Source of the DNA: Kaustia mangrovi
GTDB lineage: Bacteria; Pseudomonadota; Alphaproteobacteria; Rhizobiales; Im1
Direction of reading: 5' to 3'
Assembly: GCF_015482775.1 (NCBI RefSeq)
Contig: NZ_CP058214.1
Location: 3,152,501 to 3,216,500 of the forward strand
Length of the DNA: 64,000 nt
Under the pieces are notes generated by a model. The model ran no database searches and was not told the DNA's origin. It worked only from the letters and a program-made list of their open reading frames with translations. The translations under genes were made by a program, and so were the position numbers. Of this stretch, positions 17,385-25,894 are shown piece after piece (position 1 is the first letter of the stretch; each line of letters starts with the position of its first letter).

Positions 17385-17402
17385 ATGACAGTTCGCCGAC
17401 AG
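17385..17402 (-). promoter_or_regulatory. PHO box upstream of phnG
   Basis: On the minus strand CTGTCGG-CGAA-CTGTCAT reads as two PhoB half-sites with the canonical 4-bp spacer. It ends 58 bp before the phnG start and points toward it. The whole phnGHIJKLM-HD-phnN unit should therefore be induced by phosphate starvation, like phnCDE. Confidence 0.8.
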
Positions 17403-17456
17403 GCGGTGGGCATCCCCTCACCCCGCGTGCAAGCACTGGGGCGAGGGGGCGCGGGG

Positions 17457-18182
17457 TCACGCGACCGCGCAGTGCAGATCGCCGATGCCGGCGATATGGC
17501 CGTGCAGCACGTCGCCGCGCTGGACGGGGCCGACGCCCGATGGCGTGCCGGTGAAGATCAGGTCGCCGGTCGCGAGCGCGAACAGGCCGGAAAGATAGGA
17601 GATCACTTCCGGCACCTTCCAGATGAGCTGGTTGAGATCGCCGTCCTGGCGCATCTCGTCATTGACCTTGAGCCAGATCGCGCCGTCCGCCGGATGGCCG
17701 ATCTCGCCGGCCGGAGCGATCGGGCCGATGGGCCCCGACTTCTCGAACGCCTTGGCAACCGCCCAGGGCCGGCCCGCCTTCTTGGCCTCCGCCTGAAGGT
17801 CGCGGCGCGTCATGTCGAGACCGACCGCATAGCCGTAGACATGGTTGAGCGCGTCCTCCACCGGGATGTCCTGCCCGCCGCTCTTCAGCGCGACGACGAG
17901 CTCTATCTCGTGATGGACGTCGGTCGTCGCCGGAGGATAGGGGAAGGCGCCGCCGCCGGTCACGAGATTGTCGGGGTTCTTCTGGAAGAAGAAGGGATGC
18001 TCCTTGTCGGGGTCGTGGCCCATCTCCACGGCATGGGCGGCATAGTTGCGCCCGACGCAATAGACGCGGTGCACGGGGAAGAGCCGGTCCGTGCCGGCGA
18101 CGGGCACGGCGGCCACCGGCGGCGGGGCGACGACGTAGCGGTCCGCGGCGGTGGCGCCGCCGGGATGGGCGGTATCGGTCAT
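17457..18182 (-). CDS. Fumarylacetoacetate hydrolase (FAH) family protein
   Basis: The 241-residue protein is a single FAH domain resembling fumarylpyruvate hydrolase and acylpyruvases. It shows 'VYCVGRNYAAHAVEMG' near residue 50, the metal-binding 'HHEIELVVAL' (two Glu), 'GLDMTRRDLQ' (Asp) and the C-terminal 'LIFTGTPSGVGPV'. It should hydrolyse a C-C bond in a beta-diketo acid or act on a related 2-keto acid; the substrate is not determinable. GAGGAG precedes ATG 18182. It is divergent from a GntR regulator across a gap with several TTGGT/ACCAA dyads. Confidence 0.88.
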   Translation of the reverse strand: MTDTAHPGGATAADRYVVAPPPVAAVPVAGTDRLFPVHRVYCVGRNYAAHAVEMGHDPDKEHPFFFQKNPDNLVTGGGAFPYPPATTDVHHEIELVVALKSGGQDIPVEDALNHVYGYAVGLDMTRRDLQAEAKKAGRPWAVAKAFEKSGPIGPIAPAGEIGHPADGAIWLKVNDEMRQDGDLNQLIWKVPEVISYLSGLFALATGDLIFTGTPSGVGPVQRGDVLHGHIAGIGDLHCAVA

Positions 18183-18247
18183 GGTCGGTTTCTCCTCGTG
18201 CTGGTCGGTCGGCATGCCCCGGAACGACGGGGTCCGCGAAGGGGCGA

Positions 18248-18270
18248 ACCAATTCCGATATTGGTTACCA
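18248..18270. promoter_or_regulatory. FadR-type operator-like dyads near the FAH gene
   Basis: ACCAAT (18248-18253) and ATTGGT (18260-18265) form an inverted repeat. The second half also builds TGGTTACCA (18262-18270). Both fit the TGGT-N(x)-ACCA pattern recognised by FadR-subfamily GntR proteins. The site is 66-88 bp upstream of the FAH start. Confidence 0.5.
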
Positions 18271-18333
18271 GCGGGCGCAAGGGGCGTCAATATGCACTTT
18301 TTCGCGATCTTGACGGTGCATCGGTGGCACGAT

Positions 18334-18367
18334 ATTGGTCAACCAATCTGAGGATTGGTCGATCCAT
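18334..18367. promoter_or_regulatory. Tandem FadR-type operators overlapping the gntR start
   Basis: ATTGGTCAACCAAT (18334-18347) is a clean dyad, and a weaker copy ATTGGT-CG-ATCCAT (18354-18367) follows exactly 20 bp later and covers the ATG of the regulator gene. The arrangement suggests autorepression by the GntR protein and coordinate control of the divergent FAH gene. Confidence 0.6.
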
Positions 18368-19058
18368 GGCGAGCGAAGGCGATAGCGGACAGGCGGCCGT
18401 GACCCAGCTACGGGCCTATCTGGCCCAGAGCGACCTGCCGGCCGATGGCCGGCTGCCGCCGGAACGCGAACTCTGCGGGATCCTGGGCGTCTCGCGCGGC
18501 GATCTGAGGAAGGGGCTCGCCGTTCTGGAGGCGGAGGGCCAGCTCTGGCGCCATGTCGGCAAGGGAACCTTCGTCGGTGCGCGGCCGGCCGACGACGTCG
18601 GCGACATCGCCGCCATTGCCGGGCGGACCACACCGGCTGAGGTGATGCGCACGCGTCTCCTCATAGAGCCGCAGATCGCGCGCGAGGCCGCGTTCCACGC
18701 CACGGCGGACGATATCGCGGCGATGCGGCACTGCGTTGCCCGGATGCGGATGGCGGAGAGCTGGCGCCATTACGAGCGGCTCGACAACGAGCTGCACAGG
18801 CGCGTGGCGGAGGCCGCGCGCAACACGCTGCTCCTCGCCCTGTTCGACACGCTGAACGCGGTCAGGCGCACCGTGGTCTGGGGCCGGCTGCGCGACGGCC
18901 CGCGACAGCCGCCCGCAGACCATCACAGCTTTGCAGAACACGACGCCGTCATCGATGCCATCGCCGAGCGCGACCTCGATGCCGCCGAGCGCGCCATGCG
19001 CCGGCATCTGGGCACCGTGGGGCGCCTTCTCACGGGCACGCCTCCGGGCGAGGGGTGA
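18366..19058 (+). CDS. GntR-family regulator (FadR subfamily)
   Basis: The 230-residue protein has an N-terminal winged helix ('LPPERELCGILGVSRGDLRK' in its recognition region, residues ~30-75) and a C-terminal helical FCD domain with 'RTRLLIEPQIAREAA' and 'EHDAVIDAIAERD'. It probably represses itself and the divergent FAH gene through the tandem dyads in the shared promoter. It converges on the FAD oxidoreductase gene, with 6 bp between stops. No phnF-type regulator is present, and this protein is not of that (UTRA) class. Confidence 0.88.
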   Translation: MASEGDSGQAAVTQLRAYLAQSDLPADGRLPPERELCGILGVSRGDLRKGLAVLEAEGQLWRHVGKGTFVGARPADDVGDIAAIAGRTTPAEVMRTRLLIEPQIAREAAFHATADDIAAMRHCVARMRMAESWRHYERLDNELHRRVAEAARNTLLLALFDTLNAVRRTVVWGRLRDGPRQPPADHHSFAEHDAVIDAIAERDLDAAERAMRRHLGTVGRLLTGTPPGEG

Positions 19059-19064
19059 GCGGGA

Positions 19065-20189
19065 TCAGGCCGCGAAGCGCCCCGGCGATACCGTCGCCTC
19101 GTCGAGCCCCGCGGCAGCGGCGTCGGCGGGGATGCCGTCGCCCTTGAGGAGCGACCAGGCCGTGCGGCCCGCGGCGGGCGAGGTCTGGATGCCGTAGCCG
19201 CCCTGGCCCGCGATCCAGAAGAAGCCGTCCACCCCGGGCGCCCAGCCGATCACCAGCGAGCCGTCGGGCGCGAAGGTGCGCAGGCCCGCCCAGCTATGCT
19301 CGATCCGGCGCACCGGAATGTCGACCGCCTTCTGGAACCGGTCGACCGCGATGGCGACGTCGAGCTCGTCGGGCTGGATATCGCAGGCCGGCATGGGCGT
19401 GGCATCCGCCGGCGAGACGAGCAGCTTCGTGCCAGCCTCCGGCTTGAAGTACCACTCTTCCGCCGCATCGCCGACCAGCGGCCAGCCCGCGCAGCCGTCC
19501 GCGGGGCCGTCGACGATGAGCGCGGTGCGCCGCTTGGGCTGAAGCCCGATGCGCCGGAGCCCGGCAAGCGCTGCCACCTCGTCGGCCCAGGCGCCGGCGG
19601 CGTTGACGAGAATCTCCGCCTCCACAGTGCCGGCGGGCGTCGCGACCTGCCATCGCCCATTGTGGCGCGCGATGGACTCCACACGCGCATCGGTCACGAC
19701 GCGGCCGCCGAGTGCCTTGAGGCGGCGCAGGAACCCCTGGTGGACCGCGGCGACGTCGATATCGGTGCTGTCGGGCTCGTAGGCCGCGGCCACGAAGACG
19801 TCGCGATTGAGATGGGGGACGAGCCTGTAGGCCTCCTCCATCGCGATGGCCTCGATGCCGCTGCCCTGCGCGATTGCTCCGGCGAGTTCGTCGGTCGTCT
19901 CCTCGGTGGCGAGCGTCAACATGCCGCGGGGGCTGAGCAGCGCCGTGTCGGCGAAGCCCTCCGGCGGCTGGGTGAAGAAGCCGTGGCTCGCCTTGGTCAG
20001 GGCGCGCACGTCGGGCGGCCCGTAATTGACGATGAACTGCGCCGCGGAGCGCCCGGTGGAGTGATAGCCGGGCTGGCTTTCCGCCTCCAGAACGATCACG
20101 GACCGCTCGGCGGCGGCGTGCGCGGCAAAGGACGTGCCGGCGATTCCGGCGCCGACGACGACGATATCGGCGGCAAGGGTCTCACTCAT
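19065..20189 (-). CDS. FAD-dependent oxidoreductase, DadA/glycine oxidase type
   Basis: The 374-residue protein is a DAO-family flavoenzyme with an N-terminal dinucleotide fold ('DIVVVGAGIAGTSFAAHAA'). 'GYHSTGRSAAQF' binds the flavin, and the C-terminal 'WAGLRTFAPDGSLVIG' and 'GQGGYGIQTSPAAG' are typical of the family. It oxidises an amino or imino acid; the substrate is unknown. ATG 20189 has GAGGAG upstream, and the longer frame to 21047 crosses another gene. The absence of a signal peptide suggests a cytoplasmic location. Confidence 0.88.
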   Translation of the reverse strand: MSETLAADIVVVGAGIAGTSFAAHAAAERSVIVLEAESQPGYHSTGRSAAQFIVNYGPPDVRALTKASHGFFTQPPEGFADTALLSPRGMLTLATEETTDELAGAIAQGSGIEAIAMEEAYRLVPHLNRDVFVAAAYEPDSTDIDVAAVHQGFLRRLKALGGRVVTDARVESIARHNGRWQVATPAGTVEAEILVNAAGAWADEVAALAGLRRIGLQPKRRTALIVDGPADGCAGWPLVGDAAEEWYFKPEAGTKLLVSPADATPMPACDIQPDELDVAIAVDRFQKAVDIPVRRIEHSWAGLRTFAPDGSLVIGWAPGVDGFFWIAGQGGYGIQTSPAAGRTAWSLLKGDGIPADAAAAGLDEATVSPGRFAA

Positions 20190-20564
20190 CGAAGGCTCCT
20201 CGAGACGGGACGGGCAAGGGACGGCGCGGACGCGCAAGCGCATGGTATCGGGCGTTCCGCATTTTGCAATATCGCCCGGGCTCCGCCTGTTGCCGCCCGG
20301 CCCGTGGTTAACGGAATTCAAACGGATTTGAGCGAATTTTTCCCGATCGTGACCGGGTGAGCCAATAAATGGCCACAAAAAGAGGTGTGATAGGACGCGA
20401 TACACGTCGCGACCGCGGTCTTTGTCCGAGCGGCGTTCGGCAGGGCCCCCGGCTCCCGGGGGCTCGGACATCCGCCGCCGCGAGACCCCGGCTTGACCCG
20501 TGAGTGCGCGAGGCACTGCCAGCGGGCGGTGCCGTGGATCGAGATTCGAGGAGTTCGAACGAAA
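20190..20564. other. 375-bp divergent intergenic region
   Basis: The gap separates the FAD oxidoreductase (minus) and the L,D-transpeptidase gene (plus). An AT-richer stretch at about 20310-20385 (TTGAGCGAATTTTTCCCG and AATAAATGGCC) probably contains promoters for one or both genes. No small gene with a ribosome site was found. A strong two-level hairpin occupies 20424-20469. Confidence 0.4.
20424..20469 (+). other. Structured leader upstream of the L,D-transpeptidase gene
   Basis: GTCCGAG (20424-20430) pairs with CTCGGAC (20463-20469), enclosing a second stem GCCCCCGG / CCGGGGGC (20445-20452, 20456-20463) with a 3-nt loop. The structure is 96 nt before the coding start and has no T-run, so it could be a leader element or the end of an unseen transcript. 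Confidence 0.35.
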
Positions 20565-21170
20565 ATGGCCTTCGACCGCCGACATATGCTGAAGATGCTG
20601 GCCGCCGCCCCGTTTGCGGCCTGGGCCGGCACGGCTTCGGCCGCGAACGAGCGCACCGCGCTCCTGCTGCCGGACGAGCCCTATCCCGTGAATTTCGATG
20701 CCGCGAGCAAGATCGACCCGCGCTACAGGCGCCGGCTCGTGCCCTTCAACTCGTCGGAGCCGGCGGGCACCATCGTTATCGATACGGGGCAGAAATTCCT
20801 CTATCAGGTGCGCGAGAACAACACCGCCCTGCGCTACGGGATCGGCGTCGGCCGGGACGGTTTCGGCTGGAAGGGCGAGACCACGGTGCGCCGCAAGGCC
20901 CGCTGGCCGACCTGGGTCCCGCCCAAGGAGATGCGCGAGCGCGAGCCGAACCTGCCGGTCTCCATGGAGGGCGGCCCGGAGAACCCGCTCGGCGCCCGCG
21001 CGCTCTATCTCTATGAGGGCGGGCGCGACACGCTCTACCGGATTCACGGCACGACACAGCCCTGGACCATCGGCAAGAACGTGTCGTCCGGCTGCATCCG
21101 CCTGCTCAATCAGGACGTGATCGACCTGTTCAACCGCGTGCCGGTCGGCACGAAGGTGATCGTCCGTTAA
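20565..21170 (+). CDS. L,D-transpeptidase (YkuD family)
   Basis: The 201-residue secreted protein has an N-terminal signal (residues ~8-26, 'MLKMLAAAPFAAWAGTASA') and a YkuD catalytic domain. The active-site motif 'HGTTQPW...SSGCIRLLNQD' contains the conserved His and the catalytic Cys in 'SSGCIRL'. It forms 3-3 peptidoglycan cross-links or anchors proteins to peptidoglycan in the periplasm; alphaproteobacteria carry many such paralogues. GAGGAG is about 11 nt upstream of ATG 20565. Confidence 0.92.
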   Translation: MAFDRRHMLKMLAAAPFAAWAGTASAANERTALLLPDEPYPVNFDAASKIDPRYRRRLVPFNSSEPAGTIVIDTGQKFLYQVRENNTALRYGIGVGRDGFGWKGETTVRRKARWPTWVPPKEMREREPNLPVSMEGGPENPLGARALYLYEGGRDTLYRIHGTTQPWTIGKNVSSGCIRLLNQDVIDLFNRVPVGTKVIVR

Positions 21171-21175
21171 GCGAG

Positions 21176-21191
21176 CCTGCCCGCTGGCAGG
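21176..21191. terminator. Small hairpin between convergent genes
   Basis: CCTGCC-CGCT-GGCAGG forms a 6-bp stem directly after the L,D-transpeptidase stop and 10 bp before the end of the convergent dehydrogenase gene. There is no T-run, so the terminator call is weak. Confidence 0.3.
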
Positions 21192-21201
21192 ACACAGCGC
21201 C

Positions 21202-22134
21202 CTATTCCGTCTCCTTGAGGATCTTCAGGACCTCCACCAGCTTGGCGTCGCGTTCGGCGCGTAGCGTGGACCATTCGGGGAGGTCCTTCACGCCCTCCAC
21301 CAGTGTGGCCTTCATGGCGGGCGTCAGCTCGGTGAAGTCGCCGAGCGTTTCCCACCAGCGCCCCATCGCACCGCCGAACTTCTCCACGAAGGCCGCCATG
21401 CCCTCCGGTCCGCCGCCCAGATGGAAGGTCGCCGTCGGGCCGAGGATCGCCCAGCGCAGGCCGGGGCCTGTCGCCATGGCGGTGTCGATATCCTCCACCG
21501 AGGCGATGCCCTGATCGGCGAGATGGATCGCCTCGCGCCACACGGCCGCCTGCAGGCGGTTGGCCACATGGCCCGGAACGGAGCGGGTGAGATGGATCGG
21601 CGCCTTGCCGACAGCGCGGTAGAACGCCATCGCCTGCTGGAGCGCCTCCGGCGAGGTCTTCGCGTCGGCGACGACCTCGACGAGCGGAATGAGGTGCGGC
21701 GGGTTGAAGGGATGGCCGACCAGCACCCGCCCGGGATGGGCGAGGCCCTCGCGCAGCGTATCCAGGGTGAGGCCGGAGGTCGACGACGCGATCACGCAAT
21801 CGGGCGCGAGATGGGCGTCGATCTCGGCCAGGAGCGTGGCCTTGAGAGCGGGATCCTCCGGCCCGCTTTCCTGCACGAAGCCCGCCTCCGCGGCGGCCTC
21901 CGCCGCGCTGTCGGCAAGGTACAGCCGGTCCCCGGCGAACGGCCCGTCCGCAACGCCGAGATCGCGAAGGGTCGGCCAGGCCTCCCTCGCATAGTCGGCG
22001 ACCTGCCGGGCGGCATCGGGGCCGGGATCGAAGACGCAGACCTCAAGTCCCCGGGCGAGGAACAGCGTCGCCCAGGATGCGCCGATGGTTCCGGCGCCGA
22101 TGACGGCAATGCGGGTAATCGGGTCGGTGGACAT
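21202..22134 (-). CDS. 3-hydroxyacyl-CoA dehydrogenase-family NAD enzyme (carnitine dehydrogenase-like)
   Basis: The 310-residue cytoplasmic protein has an N-terminal NAD-binding fold ('IAVIGAGTIGASWATLFLARG', glycine motif G-x-G-x-x-G at residues ~11-16) and the catalytic region 'GHPFNPPHLIPLVEVV' with the conserved His. 'SVPGHVANRLQAAVWREA' begins the C-terminal helical domain. A single-domain enzyme of this length is typical of L-carnitine dehydrogenase, L-gulonate dehydrogenase and lambda-crystallin-like enzymes rather than of fatty-acid oxidation enzymes. No carnitine genes are nearby, so the substrate stays open. AGGGGG precedes ATG 22134. Confidence 0.85.
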   Translation of the reverse strand: MSTDPITRIAVIGAGTIGASWATLFLARGLEVCVFDPGPDAARQVADYAREAWPTLRDLGVADGPFAGDRLYLADSAAEAAAEAGFVQESGPEDPALKATLLAEIDAHLAPDCVIASSTSGLTLDTLREGLAHPGRVLVGHPFNPPHLIPLVEVVADAKTSPEALQQAMAFYRAVGKAPIHLTRSVPGHVANRLQAAVWREAIHLADQGIASVEDIDTAMATGPGLRWAILGPTATFHLGGGPEGMAAFVEKFGGAMGRWWETLGDFTELTPAMKATLVEGVKDLPEWSTLRAERDAKLVEVLKILKETE

Positions 22135-22404
22135 GTCTGGAATCCCCCTGTCGGACATGGATCGGCCGCACGGGCTGCCGCCAGCACGGCGGTGCGGCAG
22201 GGTTCGGGCTGGAACGGGATACGGGCCCGCGTGCCGCCGCGAGCGCAAGGAACTGCCGGTCCCTCCGGCCGGAGGGCACGGGCGACGGCGCAACGATAGG
22301 GGCGATTGCGCTCCCTGGCCATGCGGCTGTTCGGCCCGCCGGCGGGGGCGTGTACGATAGTCGGGGGAGGAGGCGCGGGCCGGGCCGGGCCGGTTCTGGC
22401 TGGC

Positions 22405-22758
22405 TCAGAGAACCGTCATGCGGACCTTCGCCACGCCGGCCTTGATGATGCCGAGCTTCCTGGCGGCCCCGCGCGACAGGTCGATGATCCGGTTGCGGAT
22501 GAAGGGGCCGCGGTCATTGATGCGCACGACGACGGACCGGCCCGACTTGACATGCTCGACCTTCACCTTGGTGCCGAAGGGAAGCGAGCGGTGGGCCGCG
22601 GTCAGCCCCGACGGGTCGAAGCGCTCGCCCGATGCGGTGTGGCTGCCGCTGGCATAATAGGAGGCGAGGCCGACCTGCGTGCTGCTGGAGGCGGAGGCGC
22701 CGGTCATCATGCCCGCAAGTGCGAGCGCGCCGAGGAACATCGTGCGACGGGTCATCAT
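22405..22758 (-). CDS. RlpA-like septal/peptidoglycan protein
   Basis: The 117-residue precursor begins with a signal peptide (hydrophobic '[17 protein letters not shown]') followed directly by a double-psi beta-barrel domain. Conserved motifs are '[19 protein letters not shown]', '[11 protein letters not shown]', '[11 protein letters not shown]' and '[12 protein letters not shown]'. This is the minimal RlpA form without a SPOR domain. RlpA proteins cleave naked glycan strands or mark septa, but activity cannot be assumed for this short form. Start choice among ATG 22758, 22755 and 22740 is uncertain. Confidence 0.88.
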   Translation of the reverse strand: MMTRRTMFLGALALAGMMTGASASSSTQVGLASYYASGSHTASGERFDPSGLTAAHRSLPFGTKVKVEHVKSGRSVVVRINDRGPFIRNRIIDLSRGAARKLGIIKAGVAKVRMTVL

Positions 22759-22857
22759 CGATAGGGTCCCGGGGTTTGCCGGCCCGATACCGGCGGCTTC
22801 CCGGTCGGGCCTGCATTGCCATGCGGGCCGGATAGGGAAGCCATGCTTACCGATTGC

Positions 22858-22875
22858 GTGCCAGTGTACTGGCAC
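22858..22875. promoter_or_regulatory. 18-bp dyad upstream of the rlpA-like gene
   Basis: GTGCCAGTGTACTGGCAC has two perfect 8-bp arms around a 2-bp centre. It lies 100 bp upstream of the rlpA-like start and 44 bp beyond the 3' end of the next gene, in non-coding DNA. It looks like a regulator operator; the cognate protein is unknown. Confidence 0.45.
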
Positions 22876-22919
22876 GAGGATTGGGCGACTTTGTGGCAGG
22901 CCCGCCGCGTTTTTGACCG

Positions 22920-23897
22920 TCAGGTGAAGTCGATGCGCGCCTTCACCACGCCGTCGGCGCAGTGGTGGGCCGCCTCGAAGGCCTCGCGGATGTCGTCCAG
23001 GCGATAGGCGCTGCGGGTCAGCGGCTCGACGGGGAGATCGCCGCGGGCGACATGATCGACGGCTTGCCGGAAGGAAGCGAGGTCGGCTTCCTCCTGGGAG
23101 CTGTGGGTCGAGATCAGCGTGAGGCGGCGCAGGAAGACGTCGCCGAAGGGAAAGCCGTCCATCGTCATGCTCTCCGGCATGCCGAAGAGGAGCACGCGGG
23201 CCTCGTCGGCGGCGAGCCGGATCGCACTGGCGCGCGATGCGTCGCGCCCGGCGGCTTCCACCACGAAGGGCGCGCCGCCGCTGCCGGCCACGTCGCGAAC
23301 CGCGTCGGCCACCGGGTCTCCCGCCGGGTCGAGCGCCAGATCGGCGCCATAGCTGGCCGAAAGCGCCCTGCGGCCGGCATCGGGCTCGATGGCGATGACC
23401 GTCCTCACCCCGCGCCGCTTGAGCAGCCAGGTGAAGAACAGGCCGATGGCGCCCTGGCCCGAGACCACCGCGCAGTCCGGCGTCCCGCTATCGCCGAGCG
23501 CCTGCTTCAGCCCGAAGATGGCGGTGCCGAAGGGCTGGGCGACGACCAGATGGTCGGGCCGCGCGCCCTGCGGCAGGGCGACCAGATAGGCCGGGTCGAT
23601 GAGCTGGTAGTCGGCGAAGCACGCCGCCTCCTCGACATTCGGCGCGGTCAGCACCACCGTGCCCGCGGGAAAGCGCGGATCGTCGCTGTCGACCACCTCG
23701 CCGACCCCCTCGTGGCCCGGCGCGCCGGGCCGGGCGGGGCCATCCATGGGGCCGAGCGGCATATAGACGGCATGGAGGTCGCTGCCGCACAGCGAGGCCT
23801 GCAGCATGCGCACAAGGACCTTGCCCGGGCGGGGCTGGAGATCGGGCACCTCTATGCAGTCGATGATGCCGGGGCGTTCGAACCGTGCAGCCTTCAT
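22920..23897 (-). CDS. Zinc-dependent alcohol dehydrogenase-family protein (MDR)
   Basis: The 325-residue enzyme is of the medium-chain dehydrogenase type. Catalytic zinc ligands are suggested by 'LCGSDLHAV' (Cys) and '[10 protein letters not shown]' (His-Glu). The four-cysteine structural-zinc lobe is missing, replaced by '[13 protein letters not shown]'. The coenzyme fold is near residues 150-190 ('[17 protein letters not shown]') with an acidic residue after beta-2 ('IAIEPD'), favouring NAD. The substrate is unknown. It is divergent from argB; the 248-bp gap holds no other gene. Confidence 0.85.
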   Translation of the reverse strand: MKAARFERPGIIDCIEVPDLQPRPGKVLVRMLQASLCGSDLHAVYMPLGPMDGPARPGAPGHEGVGEVVDSDDPRFPAGTVVLTAPNVEEAACFADYQLIDPAYLVALPQGARPDHLVVAQPFGTAIFGLKQALGDSGTPDCAVVSGQGAIGLFFTWLLKRRGVRTVIAIEPDAGRRALSASYGADLALDPAGDPVADAVRDVAGSGGAPFVVEAAGRDASRASAIRLAADEARVLLFGMPESMTMDGFPFGDVFLRRLTLISTHSSQEEADLASFRQAVDHVARGDLPVEPLTRSAYRLDDIREAFEAAHHCADGVVKARIDFT

Positions 23898-24145
23898 GGC
23901 GTTCTGTCTTCCTGTCGGGCGGTGGCGGAGCGGCAAGGAGAGGCGTTTTCTGGAATAGAGCGTCGCGGGCGCTCTGGCAACCATGGGCGGGCTGGACATT
24001 GCGTTCGCGGTGAACGAGGCTCTTTGGTGTCTTGCCGCTTTCGGTTATAAGGCCGCAAAAAACCGCATCGCATGGGAGGAGCTTGCCCGCGTCCGGACGG
24101 ACGGGGACGGCCCGTTCCGGCGACCGGCAGCGAGAAGGACAAGCG

Positions 24146-25081
24146 ATGACGAAGCCCTCCGGCGAGACGGCCGTTCCCCATATTTCGCGCGAGGACAAGG
24201 CGAAGGTGCTCTCCGAGGCCCTTCCCTTCATGCAGCGCTATGACGGGCGAACGGTCGTGGTCAAATATGGCGGGCACGCCATGGGCTCGCCGGAACTGTC
24301 GCGCCGCTTCGCCCGCGACATCGTCCAGCTCAAGCAGAGCGGCATCAACCCCATCGTGGTCCATGGCGGCGGGCCGCAGATCGGCAGGATGCTGGAGCGG
24401 CTGCAGATCAACTCCGCCTTCGAGGACGGCTTGCGCGTGACCGACCGCGAGACCGTCGGCGTGGTGGAGATGGTGCTCGCCGGCTCGATCAACAAGCAGG
24501 TCGTCGCCGACATCCAGTATGCCGGCGGGCGTGCCATCGGCATTTCCGGCAAGGATGGCAACCTCGTCGTCGCGCGCAAGCTGCGCCGCACCCGCAAGGA
24601 CCCCGATTCCAACATCGAGCGTATCCTCGATCTCGGCTTCGTCGGCGAGCCCGAGGAGGTCAATGCCGACGTTCTGGAAGGCATCGCGGCGAGCGACGCG
24701 ATCCCCGTGATCGCGCCGATCGGAACCTCGCCGGAGGGCGACACCTACAATATCAACGCCGATACCTTCGCCGGCGCCATCGCGGTGGCGACGGGGGCGA
24801 AGCGCCTGCTGCTGCTCACCGACGTGGAGGGCGTGCTCGACCGGAACAAGCGGCTCATCCGCGAGCTGAGCCTTGCCGAGGCGCGCCGGCTCGTCCATGA
24901 CGGCACGATCTCCGGCGGCATGATCCCGAAGATCGAGACCTGCATCTCCGTCGTCGAGCAGGGGGTCGAGGGCGCGGTCATCCTCGACGGGCGCGTGCCG
25001 CACATCGTGCTCTTGGAGCTGTTCACCGAGCACGGCGTGGGCACCCGCGTCTCCATGACGGGAGCGAGCGATGACGACTAA
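24146..25081 (+). CDS. argB: N-acetylglutamate kinase
   Basis: The 311-residue protein catalyses the second step of arginine synthesis (N-acetylglutamate to its 5-phosphate). '[11 protein letters not shown]' near residue 38 is the phosphate-binding lysine/glycine motif, '[10 protein letters not shown]' binds substrate, and '[10 protein letters not shown]' carries the late catalytic lysine. The N-terminal helix before the kinase domain ('[13 protein letters not shown]') is typical of arginine-sensitive hexameric enzymes, so feedback inhibition is likely. GAGAAGGAC lies upstream of ATG 24146. It overlaps the next gene by 11 nt. Confidence 0.96.
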   Translation: MTKPSGETAVPHISREDKAKVLSEALPFMQRYDGRTVVVKYGGHAMGSPELSRRFARDIVQLKQSGINPIVVHGGGPQIGRMLERLQINSAFEDGLRVTDRETVGVVEMVLAGSINKQVVADIQYAGGRAIGISGKDGNLVVARKLRRTRKDPDSNIERILDLGFVGEPEEVNADVLEGIAASDAIPVIAPIGTSPEGDTYNINADTFAGAIAVATGAKRLLLLTDVEGVLDRNKRLIRELSLAEARRLVHDGTISGGMIPKIETCISVVEQGVEGAVILDGRVPHIVLLELFTEHGVGTRVSMTGASDDD

Positions 25082-25775
25082 GGCCCCCGCCTTCCACGAG
25101 GTCGAGACCTGGATCTTCGATCTCGACAACACGCTCTATCCGGCGAACTGCCGGCTGTTCGACCAGATCGACGAGCGCATGGGCGCCTTCATCGCCGAGC
25201 GCCTGTCGGTCGACCGCGCGGAGGCGCGTCGCATCCAGAAGACGTTCTTCTTCGAGCACGGCACCACGCTGCGCGGCCTGATGACGGTCCACGATGTGGA
25301 ACCGGCGGACTTCCTGAGCTTTGTCCACGATATCGACCACTCGCCGGTGACCGCCAACGAGGCGCTGTCGGCCGAGCTCGCGCGGCTGCCCGGCCGCAAG
25401 CTCATCTATACCAACGGCACGGTCGCCCATGCCGAATGCGTGCTCGACCGGCTGGGCGTCGGCGGGCATTTCGACGACATCTTCGACATCCAGGCGGCGA
25501 ACTACCTGCCGAAGCCGGAGATGGACGCCTATCGCCGCTTCATCGCCCATGCCGGGATCGACGCCCGCCGCGCGGCCATGTTCGAGGACATCGCCCGCAA
25601 CCTGGAAGCGCCCCATGCGCTCGGCATGACGACGGTGCTGGTCAGGAGCGACGACAACGAGGACTCCGCCCTGATCGGCCGCCTGAATGGCGACAGCGAG
25701 GCGGAACCGCACGTCCACCACGTCACCGACGACCTCGCCGGCTTCCTCGGCGCCATTGCGAAACGGGAAGCATAG
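25071..25775 (+). CDS. Pyrimidine 5'-nucleotidase, HAD superfamily (SDT1-like)
   Basis: The 234-residue protein shows HAD motif I 'FDLDNTLYP' with nucleophile D17 and D19, motif II in 'LIYTNGT', and motif III/IV at 'PKPEMDAY' and '[14 protein letters not shown]'. It belongs to the pyrimidine 5'-nucleotidase group that dephosphorylates UMP/CMP-like nucleotides and usually follows argB in alphaproteobacteria. Its start lies inside argB (11-nt overlap). It normally precedes dapD; here about 3 kb intervenes. Confidence 0.88.
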   Translation: MTTKAPAFHEVETWIFDLDNTLYPANCRLFDQIDERMGAFIAERLSVDRAEARRIQKTFFFEHGTTLRGLMTVHDVEPADFLSFVHDIDHSPVTANEALSAELARLPGRKLIYTNGTVAHAECVLDRLGVGGHFDDIFDIQAANYLPKPEMDAYRRFIAHAGIDARRAAMFEDIARNLEAPHALGMTTVLVRSDDNEDSALIGRLNGDSEAEPHVHHVTDDLAGFLGAIAKREA

Positions 25776-25894
25776 CGTTTCGGGGTGAGATGCGGTCGTG
25801 TACGGCTCGCGGACGTCGAGCGCGAAGATGCTGAATGGCTGACTTGCGGAAAGAGCGAGGCTTCCCTCCGCCAGATGGGACGCATGTCGGCGTA

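Noticed and set aside
18366-19058. PhnF-type repressor of the phn locus
   Set aside because: The protein is a FadR-subfamily regulator with an FCD domain, not the HutC/UTRA type, and its operators lie at its own and the FAH promoter.
23898-24145. Riboswitch or attenuator upstream of argB
   Set aside because: No leader peptide, terminator/antiterminator pair or known riboswitch motif was seen in the 248-bp gap.
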